NCBI GenBank assembly: GCA_018658605.1
Contig: JABHUV010000219.1
Span: 29,822 to 93,821 of the forward strand
Length of the DNA stretch: 64,000 nt
Direction: 5' to 3'
Source of the DNA: Planctomycetaceae bacterium
GTDB lineage: Bacteria > Planctomycetota > Planctomycetia > Pirellulales > Pirellulaceae
How positions within the stretch are numbered: position 1 is the stretch's first letter; the number at the start of each line of letters is the position of its first letter. Position numbers and translations under genes: made by a program. Of the stretch, positions 7,931 through 16,474 are shown piece by piece. The notes beneath the pieces were generated by a model that searched no databases, had not been told where the DNA came from, and saw only the letters and a list, made by a program, of their open reading frames with translations.

Positions 7931-10033
7931 ATGAAAAATTTGCGAATTACTGGGTTGTTAGGATTTTGTTTCTTTGTAGGTTTTGTGCTGGTAACTGCCA
8001 TTACAGGTTGTTCATCGAGCGAAACGGGCAATTCCGAAATCGCTCCGTCCGACACAAACACCGACGCAACCGATACTAATGAAACGACCGATACAGATAT
8101 CGATGTGCCGGCGGTTGATCCCATGGATACTGAAGGTCCCGTTGCTGCCCCGGAAAACCAATTTGCATTTGAGTTTGATGACAACGGGAATCCGATTATC
8201 GCCAGTGGTGACTGGGCTCAATGGGGTGGTACGTCTTATCGTAATAATACACCTGAAGCTACGGGTATTCCAATTGATTGGAGTGTTGGACGACTGAATC
8301 GGGAAACAGGAGTTTGGACAAATCAAAAGAACATCAAATGGGTTTCGCCGGTTGGAAGTCAGACGTACGGTAATCCTGTTGTCAGCGGAGGCAAAGTTCT
8401 TGTAGGCACGAATAATAGTGGAGGTTACCTTGCTCGCTATTCTGCCAAAACCGACTTGGGTGTGTTGTTGTGTTTTGACGAAAAAACAGGCGAGTTTCTG
8501 TGGCAACATTCCAGTGAAAAATTATCGACCGGCCGCGTGCATGACTGGCCGTTGCAAGGAATTTGCAGTGCGTCGTATATCGAAGGAGATCGCGTGTGGT
8601 TTGTGTCTAGTCGAGGAAAGGTTGTCTGTGTCGATTTAGATGGATATTACGACGGCACGGATGATGGTGAAATTGTTGGCGAGCGCGCGAGATTAGCCGA
8701 TATTCGCTCCAATGAAGATGCTGCGTTAGATACCGTAGCACCGGCAGCAAAAGCATTAGATGCTGGGGTCGTTGATGACGTGGTACGAGCAATTGTGGCT
8801 AAAGTAGGGTTTAAATTGCCGGCTGAAGCAGCAGTTAGCACGGATATAGCTGGAAAAAAATGGACCGTGGTGGCGATGGTCGATGGCAATGAACGGACAA
8901 TGATCGCTCAAATTATAGGTCCTAAACTTAGCCTATTTAAAGTGGTTACGATCGCTGATAAAACGGAAGCAGACACCATGTGGGAATACAACATGATGGC
9001 GGAATTAGAAGTATCTCAACACAATATGTGTAACTGTTCGATTACTGCACTTGGAGATATTCTGTTCGTTAATACCTCTAATGGACTCGATGAGTCGCAC
9101 CTTAACCTACCTTCACCAGATGCACCTAGCTTTATTGCCATGGATAAAAACACGGGTGAAGTATTGTGGAAAGATGGTTCCCCTGCAGCTCAAATTTTGC
9201 ACGGGCAATGGTCTTCGCCGACAGTAGCTTTGTTAGACGGAGTTGCCCAAGTTATCTTTGCTGGTGGTGACGGTTGGGTGTACAGTTTTAAAGCCAATGG
9301 TGGTGATGACGGCGCTGGAGAGTTACTGTGGAAGTTTGATGCAAACCCAAAGACCAGTAAGTGGATTCTTGGTGGTCGAGGGACTCGTAATAACTTGATC
9401 GCTACACCGGTTGTGTATGATAATAAAGTTTATATTGCTGTTGGGCAGGATCCCGAGCACGGCGAAGGCGTCGGGCACCTATGGTGTATCGACGCAAACA
9501 AACGAGGTGATGTCAGTCCGGAATTGGCTGTGGATGTTGCCAGTGGAAAAACGATTGCTCATCAGCGTTTACAAGCAGTTGTCGAAGAAGATGGGCAGAT
9601 TGCTCGTGATAATCCTAATTCAGCTGTTATTTGGCACTATAGCGATGTAGATCGAGATGACGATGGCGACATTGGTTTTGAAGAACAAATGCATCGTAGT
9701 TGTGGAACCGTGGCAATCAAAAATGACTTGCTGTATATCTCAGATTTTAGCGGGTTGTTCCATTGCTTGAATGCTCAAACTGGTGAGGTTCATTTTACCT
9801 ACGACATGTTTGCGGCCGCGTGGGGTTCGCCTTTGATCGTTGATGGGCATGTGTTCATCGGTGACGAAGATGGAGATATTGCGATTTTTGATTTAGCGGC
9901 AGATGCGGCCGACCCGATCAAAGAGATTAATATGGGTAATTCAATTTACAGCACACCGATTATTGCTAATGGCACCTTGTTTATTGCGAACAAGACCCAC
10001 CTATTTGCGATTGAAACATCTGAGAGTGAATAA
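7931..10033 (+). CDS. PQQ-like beta-propeller lipoprotein with an EF-hand loop
   Basis: The frame is open from 7886, but the ATG at 7931 gives a clean lipoprotein signal ending in AITGC (Cys27), so I take 7931 as the start (700 aa). A Thr/Asp-rich linker follows, then W-A-Q-W-G-G-T and a propeller with PQQ-type blades (GEFLWQHSS, GEVLWKDGS, GELLWKFDA, GEVHFTYDM). The usual blade sequence is interrupted near residue 240 by a DGYYDGTDDGEIVGE loop and by an inserted domain rich in charged residues. Near residue 575 there is a perfect EF-hand-type loop, DRDDDGDIGFEE, with acidic residues at positions 1, 3, 5, 7 and 12. It is similar in plan but not a close copy of the lipoprotein before it. It lacks the C-terminal Ig and jelly-roll domains. 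Role unknown; probably a calcium-stabilised envelope protein. Confidence 0.85.
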   Translation: MKNLRITGLLGFCFFVGFVLVTAITGCSSSETGNSEIAPSDTNTDATDTNETTDTDIDVPAVDPMDTEGPVAAPENQFAFEFDDNGNPIIASGDWAQWGGTSYRNNTPEATGIPIDWSVGRLNRETGVWTNQKNIKWVSPVGSQTYGNPVVSGGKVLVGTNNSGGYLARYSAKTDLGVLLCFDEKTGEFLWQHSSEKLSTGRVHDWPLQGICSASYIEGDRVWFVSSRGKVVCVDLDGYYDGTDDGEIVGERARLADIRSNEDAALDTVAPAAKALDAGVVDDVVRAIVAKVGFKLPAEAAVSTDIAGKKWTVVAMVDGNERTMIAQIIGPKLSLFKVVTIADKTEADTMWEYNMMAELEVSQHNMCNCSITALGDILFVNTSNGLDESHLNLPSPDAPSFIAMDKNTGEVLWKDGSPAAQILHGQWSSPTVALLDGVAQVIFAGGDGWVYSFKANGGDDGAGELLWKFDANPKTSKWILGGRGTRNNLIATPVVYDNKVYIAVGQDPEHGEGVGHLWCIDANKRGDVSPELAVDVASGKTIAHQRLQAVVEEDGQIARDNPNSAVIWHYSDVDRDDDGDIGFEEQMHRSCGTVAIKNDLLYISDFSGLFHCLNAQTGEVHFTYDMFAAAWGSPLIVDGHVFIGDEDGDIAIFDLAADAADPIKEINMGNSIYSTPIIANGTLFIANKTHLFAIETSESE

Positions 10034-10050
10034 AAGCCGCCACGTCGTCG

Positions 10051-10476
10051 CTATTTAACCGGCATCTCTTCGATGGGGATTTCCTCTTCAATTTTGCTGC
10101 GAATCATGCAGTGATTGGATTTGCCTTTTTTGTTGAGTTTGGCAAGCTTTTCTTTCGCTTCTTTTTCTTCGTGAAAAGCAAATTGTGCGACAATTTTCAT
10201 TGTCGGTGAATAAATATTCCAGATAGCTGTTTTACGAGTATAGGTTTTCTTTTTTCGTGGCCGGCGTTTCTTGGGTGGTGCTTTAACACCCTCGTCTTTT
10301 TTGGTAACAGTTTCTTTTTTAGCCGTCGTTTTTTTCGCAGCCGCTTTTTTATTAGTCGCCGGTTTTTTAGCGGTTTTCTTTTTCGGCGCAGCTTTCTTCT
10401 TGGTCGTTTTGGTCTTGGCGGTGGTTTTTTTCTTTACTGCCGTTGGTTTTTTTTTGGTCGCCTTCTTTTTCGCCAT
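10051..10476 (-). CDS. Lysine-rich histone-H1-like protein with a small C-terminal domain
   Basis: The frame opens at 10527, but an ATG at 10476 begins MAKKKATKKKPT, the form expected for this family, and gives 141 aa. Residues 1-85 are almost entirely Lys, Ala, Thr and Pro in KKxxA and KKKTA repeats, like the C-terminal tail of histone H1 and chlamydial/bordetella HC1-type proteins. Residues ~90-141 form a different, folded-looking segment (KTAIWNIYSPTMKIVAQF, then a Lys/Glu helix and IRSKIEEEIP). The basic part would bind DNA without sequence preference and could compact the nucleoid. The folded tail has no family name that I know. A well-spaced sigma-70-like promoter lies 110 bases upstream. 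It converges on the propeller lipoprotein, 17 bases away. A second H1-like gene is at 34549. Confidence 0.75.
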   Translation of the reverse strand: MAKKKATKKKPTAVKKKTTAKTKTTKKKAAPKKKTAKKPATNKKAAAKKTTAKKETVTKKDEGVKAPPKKRRPRKKKTYTRKTAIWNIYSPTMKIVAQFAFHEEKEAKEKLAKLNKKGKSNHCMIRSKIEEEIPIEEMPVK

Positions 10477-10587
10477 GGAATTGCTGCAATCTGTTGGAGT
10501 CGAGTGAGCTGAATGAAATGTACGCATGTAGCGTGATTTCGCCGATTTGAAGGTGAAATTGCTGAATGCGCACTAGTTGTTGCCCGT

Positions 10588-10617
10588 ATATTAGTGAAAT
10601 TCAATCACTTAGTGCAA
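10588..10617 (-). promoter_or_regulatory. Candidate sigma-70 promoter for the H1-like gene
   Basis: On the minus strand, TTGCAC (10617-10612) and TAATAT (10593-10588) are separated by 18 bases, close to the consensus -35 and -10. Transcription would start near 10580, leaving a leader of about 100 bases before the ATG at 10476. This is by inspection only. Confidence 0.4.
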
Positions 10618-10652
10618 ACCGAATCCAGCCATGACGGCAGGGAACGAGACAA

Positions 10653-11696
10653 TTAGTCGCCAATTTGTTGAATTTCGACGGATTTGCGCCGTAATTGCCC
10701 GCATGCCGCATCAATTTCGTTTCCTTTTAGCTGTCGAAACTGGACATTGATGTTTCCCGCCTCAAGAATATCACGAAAACGGCTGATTGAATTTTGCGAC
10801 GGTCGTTTGTACGGTAGCCCGGCGACTGGATTATATGGAATAACATTCAGCAGTGCGTTACGGTGTTTAAGAATACGAACTAATTGTTGGGCATGCACGA
10901 TTTGGTCATTGATTTGATCAAGCAACACGTATTCGAACGTCAGGCGTCGTGAGGAGACATCGAAGTAATGATCGGCTGCGGCGAGAATGGATTCAATACC
11001 GGTTTTCTTATTGACTGGAACCAATTCGTTACGTAATTCATCGTTAGGTGCATGCAACGAGACGGCTAGTTGAAAGCGGGTATTGAGTTCCGCCAATTGA
11101 TGGATGCCTGATGGTAGTCCGACAGTGGAAATCGTGATTCGTCTGGCGCTGATCCCTAACCCATCTTTACTAGTTGCGACATCTAATGCCGGTAATAGAT
11201 TGTTAAGATTTGCTAAGGGTTCTCCCATCCCCATTACGACGATATGGCTCAAACGTTCGTCTTCGGGCAACAATCGCTGCAGCACGAGGATTTGTTCGAT
11301 GATCTCGCCAGTGGTCAGATTGCGATCGACGCCGTCGAGGCCGCTTGCACAAAAGACACATCCCATCGCGCAACCAACCTGGCTGCTGATACAAATTGTT
11401 CGCCTCAAGCCATCACGCAACAACACACACTCAACGGCCTTTCCGTCACTCAGCCGTAACAGTAATTTTTCTGTTCCATCTTTGGACTTCTGATGCGAGG
11501 CAGTGGTCGTGGTCCAAATCTCGAATTCAGCAGCTACCCTTTCTCGCAATGCTTGCGGTAGGTCACTCATGTCTGCGAATGCAGCGACTCGGCTTTGAAA
11601 TAGCCATCGCTGAATTTGTTTTGCGCGAAAGGCGGGTGCCTGTTGGTCCGCTAGCCAAGCTGTAAGAACAGATTGTGATTCGAAAATATGGGGCAT
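10653..11696 (-). CDS. rlmN: Dual-specificity RNA methyltransferase RlmN
   Basis: The 347-residue protein is a radical-SAM enzyme with the RlmN/Cfr arrangement CAMGCVFC, giving cluster ligands Cys109, Cys113 and Cys116. Near the C-terminus GNEIDAACGQL holds Cys332, the residue that carries the methyl group in the RlmN mechanism. GMGEPLANL near residue 155 and ISTVGLPSGI near 192 are further family blocks. RlmN methylates C2 of adenosine 2503 in 23S rRNA and adenosine 37 of some tRNAs. The GDDIDAACGQL-like ending favours RlmN over the resistance enzyme Cfr. Its stop is followed, on the minus strand, by ~176 bases before the H1-like gene, and it lies 12 bases downstream of the deoxyribosyltransferase-like gene, so the two may be one transcript. 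Confidence 0.95.
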   Translation of the reverse strand: MPHIFESQSVLTAWLADQQAPAFRAKQIQRWLFQSRVAAFADMSDLPQALRERVAAEFEIWTTTTASHQKSKDGTEKLLLRLSDGKAVECVLLRDGLRRTICISSQVGCAMGCVFCASGLDGVDRNLTTGEIIEQILVLQRLLPEDERLSHIVVMGMGEPLANLNNLLPALDVATSKDGLGISARRITISTVGLPSGIHQLAELNTRFQLAVSLHAPNDELRNELVPVNKKTGIESILAAADHYFDVSSRRLTFEYVLLDQINDQIVHAQQLVRILKHRNALLNVIPYNPVAGLPYKRPSQNSISRFRDILEAGNINVQFRQLKGNEIDAACGQLRRKSVEIQQIGD

Positions 11697-11708
11697 TGGT
11701 TTAACGCG

Positions 11709-12164
11709 CTATTGTACTCGAGGATCGATAGATTGGATGTGGGTGTCGATAAGCTGTTTAATCGTACCGTCGTTTAACGATTGTTCAAATTGTTCGATGG
11801 ATTCAATGATCAAATGGCTGCAAAATTTAACTACCCAATTATGCACCATGGGACTAATCGTGATTACTATTTTTCCACTACGAAACGCTTCCCACATTTC
11901 AATAGCGGTTCCCATTGAGGCGGTGGGTGCAAAGGCGACCAAACAATCAACTTCTCGACACATTCGATTATGATTAAAGAAGGTATCTTTACCGGTGTCG
12001 TCGTCATAATCGATCGACTGATTATGGTTAGCTAAGGGATCATACACTTCGGCATTGTCAAAGTTTGACAACAGCAGTTGTTTTATTTTCTTACGATAGT
12101 TTTGAGCGTGTAACTCAGCAGGGATTAATGAACCCTGCATTATTCCGGCAATAAAAAATCTCAT
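11709..12164 (-). CDS. Nucleoside 2-deoxyribosyltransferase-like protein
   Basis: The frame opens at 12230, but the ATG at 12164 is preceded by GAGGG at 5 bases and starts MRFFIAGIMQG, typical of this fold, so I take that start (151 aa). The family layout is visible: an N-terminal IAGxMQGS loop, YDPLANHNQSI near residue 45, CREVDCLVAFAPTASMGTAIEMWEA near 75-95 (the Asp, the Ser-Met-Gly loop and the Glu of the family signature), and GKIVITISPM after it. Members transfer or hydrolyse 2-deoxyribose or ribose N-glycosidic bonds in nucleosides, nucleotides or ADP-ribose-like compounds. The specific substrate cannot be predicted. It precedes rlmN by 12 bases. Confidence 0.65.
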   Translation of the reverse strand: MRFFIAGIMQGSLIPAELHAQNYRKKIKQLLLSNFDNAEVYDPLANHNQSIDYDDDTGKDTFFNHNRMCREVDCLVAFAPTASMGTAIEMWEAFRSGKIVITISPMVHNWVVKFCSHLIIESIEQFEQSLNDGTIKQLIDTHIQSIDPRVQ

Positions 12165-12289
12165 AAGGCCCTCGGTTTCGTTCAATCGTCGGTTCAGGCT
12201 ACAATCTATTAGACAAGTAACAAATAACATCCATGCTCGATGCCCGAATAACGGTATTCAGTGTAAACCAATTTTAGGGATAGAAAACC

Positions 12290-13531
12290 GTGGCGCATCC
12301 TCAAACCTTGCAGACTCCAAAAATTAAGCGTAGTGCGAAAGAACGCGAAGTTTTATATAACCAAGTTATCGAGATGATGGCGATTTCTGGAGGCAGTGGT
12401 CAGGAAGCTGGTATTGCGGAATATATTCGCAGTTCATTGTTGTCCGCGGGGGCTCAGCCTACGGCGATTCGATTTGACAGCGCCCACCGTCGTACTCGGA
12501 TAAAAGGCGAGGTTGGCAACTTGATTTATCGGATGCCAGGTACGTTGCCTCGGTCAGGTACTGCCGGAATGTCTACCGCCCATCGCATGCTTAGTGCCCA
12601 TATGGATACCGTTCCAATTTGTGTTGGTTGTCGTCCTCAGCGAAAGGGTCAGAAAGTCACTTCGATTGATTCGCACACTGGCTTGGGTGCTGATAATCGA
12701 GCTGGCTGTGGAGTCCTATTATCTACTGCGATTGAATTACTCAACCAGGGTTTACCTCATCCGCCATTAACATTTGTGTGGTTTGTTCAAGAGGAGGTGG
12801 GATTACAAGGATCCCGCTTTGCTACCACGAGTTTATTTGGAAAACCTAGATTGGCGTTTAACTGGGATGGGGGCCAACCCGCTAAAATGACGATTGGCGC
12901 GACAGGTGGTTACCGGATGGTCATCGACGTTAGCGGCATTGCTGCACATGCTGGAGTGTGCCCTGAACGCGGAGTCAGTGCAATTGCAATTGCTGCTTTG
13001 GCGATCGCTGATTTACAGAAAAATGGCTGGCACGGTTCAATATGCAAAGGGAAGCGGCGTGGTACATCGAACGTGGGAGTCATTCGAGGGGGTGAAGCGA
13101 CCAATGTCGTCACGGATCATGTGTTTGTACGAGTGGAGGCACGTAGTCACAATCGTTCTTTTCGTGAACGGATTGTGCGAGAAATTGAAAATGCCTTTAA
13201 GCGAGCTGTTAAGCAAGTGAAGAATAAGCAGGGGCAAATTGGTTCCGTCTCGATTTCGGGCCATTTGGATTACGAATCGTTTTGTTTAAAGCCGACGGAA
13301 CCGTGTGTGAAAATTGCCGAGTCAGTGATTTGCGCCCAAGGTGCTACGCCGATATCTGCGATTGCTGATGGCGGCGTAGATGCGAATTGGCTTACAGAAC
13401 ATGGGATCCCCACGGTGTCGCTGGGTTGTGGTCAAGCCAATGCACATATGGTGACAGAGTCTCTAGATTTGTCGCAGTATTTATTGGCCTGTAATATTGG
13501 CTTGTCGATTGCTCAAGGCTTTGGTGCATAG
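12290..13531 (+). CDS. M20-family metallopeptidase, PepT-like
   Basis: A 413-residue M20 enzyme starting at a GTG (12290), with AGGGA about 9 bases upstream. Metal-site blocks are in order: LSAHMDTVPIC near residue 103, GLGADNRAGCG near 132, FVQEEVGLQGSR near 165, NWDGGQPAKM near 191 and a final GCGQANAHMVTE near 388. The middle dimerisation domain contains IAAHAG, as in PepT and its relatives. It is clearly a different subfamily from the pepT at 2628: the first 40 residues are basic and the region between the first His and the bridging Asp is longer. It is probably an aminopeptidase or amidohydrolase of unknown substrate. A small [2Fe-2S] protein follows after 20 bases with its own GGAG, apparently in the same operon. 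Confidence 0.85.
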   Translation: MAHPQTLQTPKIKRSAKEREVLYNQVIEMMAISGGSGQEAGIAEYIRSSLLSAGAQPTAIRFDSAHRRTRIKGEVGNLIYRMPGTLPRSGTAGMSTAHRMLSAHMDTVPICVGCRPQRKGQKVTSIDSHTGLGADNRAGCGVLLSTAIELLNQGLPHPPLTFVWFVQEEVGLQGSRFATTSLFGKPRLAFNWDGGQPAKMTIGATGGYRMVIDVSGIAAHAGVCPERGVSAIAIAALAIADLQKNGWHGSICKGKRRGTSNVGVIRGGEATNVVTDHVFVRVEARSHNRSFRERIVREIENAFKRAVKQVKNKQGQIGSVSISGHLDYESFCLKPTEPCVKIAESVICAQGATPISAIADGGVDANWLTEHGIPTVSLGCGQANAHMVTESLDLSQYLLACNIGLSIAQGFGA

Positions 13532-13551
13532 CATCATTAAGGAGATTTGCG

Positions 13552-13842
13552 ATGCAAGATGATGATGAACTTTGCCTTTGTTTTCACGTATCACGTAGAA
13601 AGGTTGCGAGTTTTATTCGCATCGAAAGGCCGGTCCGAGCATCTCAAATTAGTGATTGTTCGGGTGCTGGAACGGGCTGTGGGTGGTGCCGCCCGTTTTT
13701 AGAGAAAATGTTCGATAATGCAGTACAGCAGGAAAAAACAGCTTCTGTGTTGCCATTTGCCGAAGAATATTCACAAATGCGGAAAAATTACATTGAGGAA
13801 CAACAACGATCGCAAAACTCAGAGGATGATGAACTGGTTTAA
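13552..13842 (+). CDS. Small BFD-like [2Fe-2S]-binding protein
   Basis: At 96 aa it has the pattern of the bacterioferritin-associated ferredoxin (BFD) domain: CLCF near residue 8 and SDCSGAGTGCGWCRP near 35, giving the C-x-C ... C-x2-C ligands for one [2Fe-2S] cluster. In BFD domains these residues sit in a helix-turn-helix and pass electrons to or from a partner. The C-terminal ~35 residues are acidic and probably disordered. AAGGAG lies 8 bases before the ATG. It follows the M20 peptidase gene at 20 bases, but no bacterioferritin gene is near, so the link with iron release is not supported here. Confidence 0.8.
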   Translation: MQDDDELCLCFHVSRRKVASFIRIERPVRASQISDCSGAGTGCGWCRPFLEKMFDNAVQQEKTASVLPFAEEYSQMRKNYIEEQQRSQNSEDDELV

Positions 13843-13948
13843 CCAACAAGCTTAACATATGATTGGATAAGGACAGTAGCGATACCCGTTGGCCGTTTAG
13901 ACATTTATTTATACTTTTATGTTGTCGTGAAAAATTTGGAATTATAGT

Positions 13949-14695
13949 TTGAATCCATCAGACTCAGCCATTATTGATTATGCTCAACTCGATCCAGATG
14001 TGCGGTTGATGTTAGAAGTGCGCGAGGATAATGCCGCTGCTTTTGAGGAATTGGTATCAAGGTATCAAGTCCGTCTGATTTCGGTATTTGAGAATACGGT
14101 AGGGCGTCAAGGACAGGCTGAGGATTTGGCACAGGAAGTATTTTTGCGTATCTATCGGGCACGCAAACGATATCAACCTGGGGCTCGTTTTTCAACTTGG
14201 TTGTATAGAATTGCTCATAACGTAGGGAGTAACGCTCGCCGCAGTCTGGCACGCCGCCATGAAGTGAACATTGTGGCTCAGTCGACTGGTCAAATGTCAG
14301 TACAACCGTTGAGCCAAATGGCTAAAGAGGCGAGTGCCTTAATGCCCGCTCGACAACTTGACCAAGTAGAGCGTGCAGAAATTGTGCGAGCTGCTATGGA
14401 ATCATTGAATCAGCGCCAACGGATGGCTTTGATGCTATCAAAATTTGAAGGCATGAGTTACGAAGAGATTGCGAGTTCGATGGAACTGAGCGTTTCCGCA
14501 ATCAAGAGTTTGCTATCGAGAGCTCGAGTTAACTTGCGTGAAATACTTGTTCCCTATATGCATGACGGGATGCTACCGGAATCAGTCAATGATGCGCTGC
14601 AAGAACCGACTCCCGATGTGGCAGAAAGTGGAGGTTCTGAAATTGATGTACACCACGATCAGGGCGAAGAGGAAATGGAAGGAGGTATGCAATGA
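13949..14695 (+). CDS. RNA polymerase sigma factor, ECF family
   Basis: The protein has sigma-70 region 2 (FEELVSRYQVRLISVFENT and AEDLAQEVFLRIYRA, then FSTWLYRIAHN) and region 4 (ALMLSKFEGMSYEEIASSM with KSLLSRARVNL), joined by a ~60-residue linker. The N-terminal stretch DVRLMLEVREDNAAAFEELV is the form common in planctomycete ECF factors. It starts at a TTG (13949). The first ATG in frame is within region 2, so the TTG is likely correct. The last ~45 residues are acidic and unusual for ECF proteins. The anti-sigma gene begins inside its stop (ATGA overlap), which marks a tight operon and supports direct control of this factor by the next product. Confidence 0.9.
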   Translation: MNPSDSAIIDYAQLDPDVRLMLEVREDNAAAFEELVSRYQVRLISVFENTVGRQGQAEDLAQEVFLRIYRARKRYQPGARFSTWLYRIAHNVGSNARRSLARRHEVNIVAQSTGQMSVQPLSQMAKEASALMPARQLDQVERAEIVRAAMESLNQRQRMALMLSKFEGMSYEEIASSMELSVSAIKSLLSRARVNLREILVPYMHDGMLPESVNDALQEPTPDVAESGGSEIDVHHDQGEEEMEGGMQ

Positions 14696-15246
14696 GTGAA
14701 GGTGAGCTAAATGAAAACGAAACGGTCGAATTACAGTTAGACGATTCAGCGGGTCAGGAAGATCAGGTTGATCAAGAGAGTCAACAAATTGTTGCATATC
14801 TTGATGGTGAACTTGATGCCGCGACAAATGCCGAAATTGAGAAACGCTTGGTCGACGACGCTGAATTTGCATTGCGGTTGCAACAGCTACAACGGGCTTG
14901 GGATCTGTTAGATGAATTACCACGCGCTGATAGTAATATTGATTTTACTCGCAGCACAGTTGAGTTGATTGCAGTTTGTGCTGAAGACGATTTGCAAGCT
15001 ACTAAGAATCAGTTCACGCAAAAGAAGATTCAATCTTGGTTGTTCCGCAGTGGGTTGGTTGGCTTAGCGATTCTTTTAGGCTGGTTTATTGGTGATTGGT
15101 ACTTTGGACGAGCAGAACGTCAATTATTGCAAGATTTACCAGTAATTCATCAATTCGATGAATATCGTTTGACCGAAGACTTAGAGTTCCTAAAACAACT
15201 TCAGGATGCTGGGTTGTTTGATGAGGAGCCGAACATTGAAGAATAA
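14692..15246 (+). CDS. Membrane anti-sigma factor of the neighbouring ECF sigma factor
   Basis: A 184-residue protein overlapping the sigma gene by 4 bases. Residues 30-80 resemble the anti-sigma domain (SQQIVAYLDGELDAATNAEIE, a helix-rich block), but the HxxxCxxC zinc motif of the ZAS family is absent. One membrane segment lies at about residues 116-138 (WLFRSGLVGLAILLGWFIG), after a cytoplasmic N-terminus, and the C-terminal ~45 residues would be outside. The signal would therefore be relayed through regulated proteolysis or conformational change. It has the position and topology expected of an anti-sigma factor. This is inferred from context, as the fold is only loosely recognisable. Confidence 0.75.
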   Translation: MSEGELNENETVELQLDDSAGQEDQVDQESQQIVAYLDGELDAATNAEIEKRLVDDAEFALRLQQLQRAWDLLDELPRADSNIDFTRSTVELIAVCAEDDLQATKNQFTQKKIQSWLFRSGLVGLAILLGWFIGDWYFGRAERQLLQDLPVIHQFDEYRLTEDLEFLKQLQDAGLFDEEPNIEE

Positions 15247-16237
15247 AGCAATTAATCTACCTTGGTCGGGAACTGTAGTGCTGGTGCTAGTGGTTATGGT
15301 TCCGTTGCCGTTGGCCTGGAGTCAGTTGAGTCAAAGTGCGCCCGCAAGTATTCAAGAATTATCCCAATTGCCAGCTCGAGAGCGAGCGCAGCTACAGGAA
15401 AAACAGACGCGGTTCGAGCAACTTGGTGAAGACGAGCAGCGCAAGTTACGGCAGTTTCATCTGACGTTGCAAAAAGATCCCGCGCGGGATCAGTTGACTC
15501 AGATTATGCATTCCTACACGCAGTGGTTGCTGGCGTTGCCATCGGTGGAGCGGCGGCGGATTATTAGTTTGCCACGAGAAGAACGGTTTGTAGAAGTTGA
15601 GAAGATTGTTAATGAGCAAAAAGCAAGCCGTTTTAAAGAACTGTTGAATTCACGACTCGATTTTGATGACTTAAGCGTTGTCGCCGACTGGATGAATGAC
15701 TGGATGAAGACAGAGAACGTAAATATATCTAAATTGGTGTTGGAAGTTATTAAAGAATTAAGTGAGGAGGTTCAACAGCGGATTTTATCGATTCAAGATC
15801 CGGCGACCCGCTTGCGGATGACGATGTTTGCTTCTCTAGAAAAAATCGAAATGAAAAAATGGACGCAGATGTTTCCGCAATGGCAACAGAACACAGATCG
15901 TCTGCTTGGCAAGATCTCACCCACCGCTCGTGAGATTTACGAAGAAGCCCAAGGTGAAAGAGAACAGTTGCAATTGATCATGCGATGGGCCTATAACGCT
16001 TTTCTGGCAAAACGTTTTAATTGGATGAATGTTGATGATCACGCGTTGGTTAAGTTTTATCAAGAAGAATTAAATGTCAAGGATCGCGATATGGTGGATC
16101 GCCTGCCTGCTGAGCAATATAAGGCAACGCTGCGGCGACTTTATTTCCGCTACAAACGGCAGCCACGGTTTTTTGAAACGAACTCTGACAATGGTCCCTC
16201 GTCCGGACGGCCACCGATTCCGTCAAACGACCAGTAA
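15236..16237 (+). CDS. Secreted helical protein of the ECF sigma operon, function unknown
   Basis: The frame is open from 15206, but a TTG at 15236 is preceded by GAGGAG with a 7-base gap and gives a proper signal peptide (MKNKAINLPWSG, then a hydrophobic run ending in AWSQ). I take that start, which overlaps the anti-sigma gene by 11 bases. The mature part is nearly all charged helix: LSQLPARERAQLQEKQTRFEQL near residue 40 and RRIISLPREERF near 115. This recurring Leu-Pro-x-x-E-R pattern suggests a repeated helical unit. No enzyme motif is visible. The tight overlap with the sigma/anti-sigma pair suggests it is a periplasmic partner or a target of that system, perhaps a sensor. The N-terminal signal peptide is well supported; the role is a guess. 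Confidence 0.65.
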   Translation: MKNKAINLPWSGTVVLVLVVMVPLPLAWSQLSQSAPASIQELSQLPARERAQLQEKQTRFEQLGEDEQRKLRQFHLTLQKDPARDQLTQIMHSYTQWLLALPSVERRRIISLPREERFVEVEKIVNEQKASRFKELLNSRLDFDDLSVVADWMNDWMKTENVNISKLVLEVIKELSEEVQQRILSIQDPATRLRMTMFASLEKIEMKKWTQMFPQWQQNTDRLLGKISPTAREIYEEAQGEREQLQLIMRWAYNAFLAKRFNWMNVDDHALVKFYQEELNVKDRDMVDRLPAEQYKATLRRLYFRYKRQPRFFETNSDNGPSSGRPPIPSNDQ

Positions 16238-16474
16238 TCCCAGCCTTCCTAATCTCCCACGGGTATCCGGAGAATATGAATACGTATTTATCACATCATA
16301 TGTGAAATATCGAGATATTTAGGTGGAAGTTAACTTTGCAGTGGGCATTAGTGTTGTCATGGAGTCGTGAATATTCTTATTCTACGGTGAATAGATTGAC
16401 TTTAATAACCCAACACCGCAGATGGTGCGCGTACGTCATTGTAGGTAGCGCATCACAGTATAGGAGCGACGATT

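Noticed and set aside
10271..10507. Hydrophobic-looking frame on the plus strand antisense to the H1-like gene
   Set aside because: It is the shadow of a Lys-rich gene, which gives Phe/Leu/Ala/Val-rich antisense frames.
2628..13531. Duplication of pepT (2628 and 12290)
   Set aside because: The two M20 proteins share only family motifs and differ in domain spacing and N-terminus; they are not recent copies.
16238..16474. Possible gene in the gap before the TIM-barrel protein
   Set aside because: Only short unconvincing frames without ribosome-binding sites or sequence features of a protein.
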